A stretch of 36,814 nucleotides of DNA, taken from NCBI GenBank assembly GCA_018398765.1, contig JAHBMJ010005963.1:22892-59705 (forward strand), written 5' to 3'. Shown piece after piece: positions 33,922-36,814 of the stretch. Source of the DNA: Chromera velia (Eukaryota > Sar > Chromeraceae). Under the pieces are notes generated by a model. It was not told the DNA's origin and ran no database searches. It saw only the letters and a program-made list of their open reading frames with translations. The position numbers and the translations under genes are program-made. How positions within the stretch are numbered: the stretch's first letter is position 1; every line of letters begins with the position of its first letter.

Positions 33922-34483
33922 CCTTCACATACGAATCCTTTAGAAAGAATCGGAAGGAAAGACTCGGCAAGTCATCATGGAGGGAATGAGAAAGAATCGA
34001 GTGGACACGTACTCGGGAAAGGACTTGAAAGCGAAATGGACCGACAAAGGTTACAAAGGTATCATACCTTGTGGGATGAAATTCCAGTCTTACAAACAGC
34101 TTGAAGTCTCGAGCGGCCACGCCGTCTCCTCAAAGGACGAGCTGATCCGTCTCCGGCCGTCTCCATGCACGCAAATCGAATTCTGCACACCTGCAGGGAT
34201 TTTTGTGGCATGCAAGCAGGGGGTCTCACACCTTTGAGAGACGACTTGAAGTCTACATAACCTCAGGGCACTGCTGACTGTGTGTTTGCGTGTTCTTGAA
34301 TCAGTTGGAGCGCAAGGAGGCGCGTGCCATTGCATTGCAGCCGGTAATCTGAAGAAACTCGGGGTTGGGTGACGAGACGGGAGGGGAAAACTCGACCCGC
34401 TGAATTATGTCTGTCCGTTTGCATTGTTGGTAGTTCCTTCTGTCTTCTCTTTATTTTCATCACAAGCTTTAGCTGTCTCAGCA
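33922..34483. promoter_or_regulatory. Divergent promoter region of the PhyH gene and the 34484 gene
   Basis: 562 bases separate the two head-to-head start codons. The region holds the 5' UTRs and promoters of both. TTTAGCTGTCTCAG at about 34469-34482 looks like a splice acceptor two bases before the plus-strand ATG, so that gene may have a non-coding first exon here. No known promoter element was recognised. Confidence 0.4.
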
Positions 34484-36160
34484 ATGCAGACACAGCCGGA
34501 ACAGAAGAAATCGGGAAAGGCGAAGGGTCCTGCCGGCTCTCAGAAGCAGCCTGGGGCAGCAGGTGCAGAAGGTTTCGACCTGAAAGGCACACTGGAAAGT
34601 CTCGGTGGATTGCTTGGTGGAGGGGGTAAGAGCATGGGTGAGGAGGAGAAGGAGAAGTTGAGGAAGATGCTCACGGCTGTGGGGAACATTGTCGAGAGGG
34701 GGATGGGGCCCAAGAGGGAGGCGCCGGATGGAAAGGGTTACGCTCAGAGGGTCAGTCCAATTTTCTTTCTACCAGGTTCTGGAGACTTTTGTGCTCGATG
34801 CTCATGTCGATATTGGCAAGGCGTGATATCCAGCCACAGTGTTTTTGTCATGCGAGAGGGAGGGAAGTGAACTGCATGAGCAAAGAGGTGAAGAGGTCTG
34901 ACGAGTGTATGGTAAAAAGAAGAGGGGTGCGGGCAGTTTCGGTCCCTCAGCCCGTGTGTTCGCGGTGGTTCACTCAGTCAGTCAGTTAGTCAGGCAGGCA
35001 GGCAGGCAGGCAGGGAGGGAGGCAGGCAGGCAGGCAGTCACTTGAGGTAATACAAGTCAAGGTCAGCAACCACTTTGCAAAGGGCGTGGTCAACTGCCCT
35101 GTCCCCATGAAAAAGAGGAGTGAACTTCAAGAACGGTTTTTCAAGCTGTCAACCGACTTGTGTAGTTTGAAAAGCGAAGGGACATGAAGGGCGTCGTGGA
35201 GGGAAGTGTCGAGACGGTAAATCAAATAATTAGGTAGAGACTGAGTTCTGGGCGGATGTCGTTTTTCAGAAAAGGGAGAGGGAGACGGGCATTGCGATCG
35301 ATTGGAGGAGTACCGATGCAGGCATTTGGATAGACATCTGTGGACAAAGGAACAGGAAAAGGGGAAAGACGCCAGAGGAGGACTTAGTAGGTGGATGAAA
35401 GAGAATTTGTAAACGGAGGTGTTCGTAGAAGGGTGCGGGTCCGTGACGCTGTGCAAGAAGAGGAGGGCTTCCGAGAAAGGGAAGGGGAAGTAACTGAGTG
35501 CAGGAATTATTGAGGGAGTGAGTAAGTGAGCGAGTGAGTGAGTGAGTGAGTGAGCAATTGGGAGAGTCAGTAAGTAAGCGAGTAGATGAATGACAAAATG
35601 AGTGCGAACAGCTTCAGGGTTCTTGTGCTTGTCGTTACACAGTATTCTCTTCTCTGCAGTGTCACCTGCAACCTGCATAGAAATCGTGCTTCTCAGAATT
35701 GATTATCATTTTTCCTTTTTTCCCAACCCCCCCATTCTACCTGCTTCAGGACCTTGGGGGTTCCATTTCGATCCACGAGGAAATGTCCGAGAAGGAATTT
35801 GAGGCCGACGAACAACGACGCCAGAGAGAGAGGGAAACAGACTCTAGAGGGAAGAAGGACGAGCCCGCAGCCTCCAGAGACCCCCCTGCTGCAGCTACCG
35901 AGGCCCCTCTGCCGTCTCTGAAGGATCTGCAGAGCGTCCTCGACCGTCTGGAGGCGGCAGAAGAAGAATTTTACGCTCAGGGAGGGGAGGACGGTCTGCA
36001 GACAGATGCTGCCCTGAGGGCCTGGAGGAAGACCAGGAACCCCAGGGAGGCAGTGAGGGTGGGTCTTTCTGCAGCAAAAGGGCCGTCACCAGGAGAGGAA
36101 GAAAACCCGTGGGAGACGGCATACCCGCGTGAGGGGGGACTCATGCAGCCCCCCAATTGA
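34484..36160 (+). CDS. Small charged protein of unknown function
   Basis: Two exons, 34484-34750 and 35750-36160, join in phase 0 across a 999-base intron (GTCAGT donor, CTGCTTCAG acceptor), giving 225 residues. The first exon has a Gly-rich hinge (LGGLLGGGGKSMGEEE) and a helical stretch (KLRKMLTAVGNIVERGMG). The second begins DLGGSISIHEEMSEKEFEAD and continues as a Glu/Arg/Ala-rich, probably disordered or coiled segment with SLKDLQSVLDRLEAAEEEFY. No signal peptide or membrane segment is seen. I do not recognise the family. The ATG lies two bases after an acceptor-like CAG, so an upstream exon could extend the protein. Its promoter is shared with the PhyH gene. Confidence 0.55.
34978..35040. 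repeat. (CAGT)n and (AGGC)n microsatellite
   Basis: CAGT units followed by about eleven AGGC/AGGG units, within the intron of the 34484-36160 gene. A further (GTGA)n run sits at about 35517-35554 in the same intron. Apart from these I saw nothing in the intron. Confidence 0.85.
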
Positions 36161-36494
36161 ATGTTCCTTCAATTTTAATGGTTGCATGCCATTGGTTGGT
36201 TTATTTGCCTAGTTGTCTAAGCACCAACAGGCACCGCCGGGTCACCGGCAGATCTCAGCCATGCTCAGTCTGCATACAATCATAAAACATCATAAAATTC
36301 TGACTCCGCGTTAGAGAAATGTCAGGAGCTAGTATCTAGGCTAGTATAAGCTAGTACTATACGTATAATTTTATAGTATAAGCTGGAACACAAGTTCATT
36401 TATAATTACATTCAAGTCTTAGAAGTCTAGATTCAAATTCATATAATTAGTTACATTTAGTTACTAGATTTGTCTAAATATTTGTTAACTTTAG
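36161..36494. other. 3' flank and AT-rich patch
   Basis: The first about 120 bases after the TGA stop are mixed in composition. 36280-36494 is strongly AT-rich with repeated CTAG/TAGTATA words similar in style to the other islands. No gene was seen. Confidence 0.55.
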
Positions 36495-36814
36495 ATAATT
36501 AGATTATTAAATCAAGGAGAGCGCCCCTTTGGTCGACCCCTCCTTCGTTGGAGCGACTGTGTCCTCTCTGATTTCCGCCTTCTGGAAATCAATGAGGCCG
36601 AGTGGCAGACACTTGCCTCTCATAGAGGCAGGTGGAGGGCGTTAATTCAAGATGGGGTGAAAAAGGTAGAGGAGAGAGCAGCGGAGGAAAAGGAAAAGAA
36701 AAGGGAAGTGAGAAAGGGGCAGAGAGATGGAGATGCGAAGTGTGAGGCATGTGGACGAACGTTTTCCACCCCACGGGGGCTTCGCATTCACACAAGCAAA
36801 GCACATAAGGACCT
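36495..36814 (+). mobile_element. 3' coding end of a LINE-type (non-LTR) retrotransposon, running off the window
   Basis: The frame starting after the TAG at 36492 stays open to the window end and has no ATG of its own. It contains FGRPLLRWSDCVLSDFRL, then EWQTLASHRGRWRALIQDG. This is the GRP..RW.D...DF pattern followed by W..L...R..WR, which is typical of the region after the reverse transcriptase domain in many LINE ORF2 proteins. A Lys/Glu-rich linker and a C2H2 zinc finger follow (CEACGRTFSTPRGLRIH, second His five residues on). The protein-like sequence begins abruptly at the edge of AT-rich DNA, as expected for a 5'-truncated copy. The stop codon and 3' tail are beyond the window. Confidence 0.7.

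Noticed and set aside
1..36814. CRISPR arrays, bacterial operons, rRNA or tRNA genes
   Set aside because: The regular repeats present are microsatellites or a minisatellite without unique spacers. The genes are spliced, and I recognised no rRNA or tRNA by eye; a tRNA scan would be needed to rule the latter out.

Overview
The window is nuclear DNA of an intron-rich eukaryote. Genes are broken into many small exons with GT..AG boundaries, and introns and spacers are full of simple repeats (TCTG, GT, GA, TTTC). The background is roughly half GC, interrupted by sharply AT-rich islands, and there is one short assembly gap. Gene content (a ciliary dynein-arm assembly factor, an arrestin-fold protein, a protein kinase, a phytanoyl-CoA-dioxygenase-type oxygenase) and the repeat style suggest a flagellated protist. 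A chromerid/alveolate alga such as Chromera would fit, but that is inference; nothing in the sequence names the species.

Layout. 1-6347: a plus-strand TTC12-like gene (TPR plus armadillo-like repeats), 5'-incomplete. 6.5-7.6 kb: AT-rich island. 8.4-10.1 kb: an unrecognised plus-strand six-exon gene whose last exon is a degenerate CAGATC minisatellite, followed by a second AT-rich patch. 11.2-12.9 kb: a single-exon minus-strand arrestin-domain gene, divergent from a small plus-strand gene at 13.3 kb; the spacer between them carries a perfect 17-bp inverted repeat. 14.8-19.9 kb: plus-strand exons of a low-complexity protein followed by a protein kinase; these may be one gene. 19.9-25.9 kb: a gene-poor stretch with long microsatellites, a collinear diverged duplication, a 39-base gap and a third AT-rich island. 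26.5-33.9 kb: a minus-strand gene of about 18 exons encoding a membrane-anchored phytanoyl-CoA-dioxygenase (PhyH) family protein, reconstructed here with consistent intron phases throughout (731 codons). 34.5-36.2 kb: a divergent two-exon gene for a small charged protein. From about 36.5 kb to the end: the 3' coding end of a LINE-type retrotransposon (GRP..RW..C motif and a C2H2 finger) next to a fourth AT-rich patch.

The genes do not form a pathway; this is ordinary eukaryotic gene order. The items most worth following are the PhyH protein (new-looking N-terminal half, Lys where the distal iron-binding His is expected, two micro-exons), the repeated use of GTCAG 5' splice sites, the DFN/HRDVSLRN kinase, and the repeat-tailed orphan gene. 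All exon models are read by eye from splice motifs and reading frame and have not been checked against transcripts.
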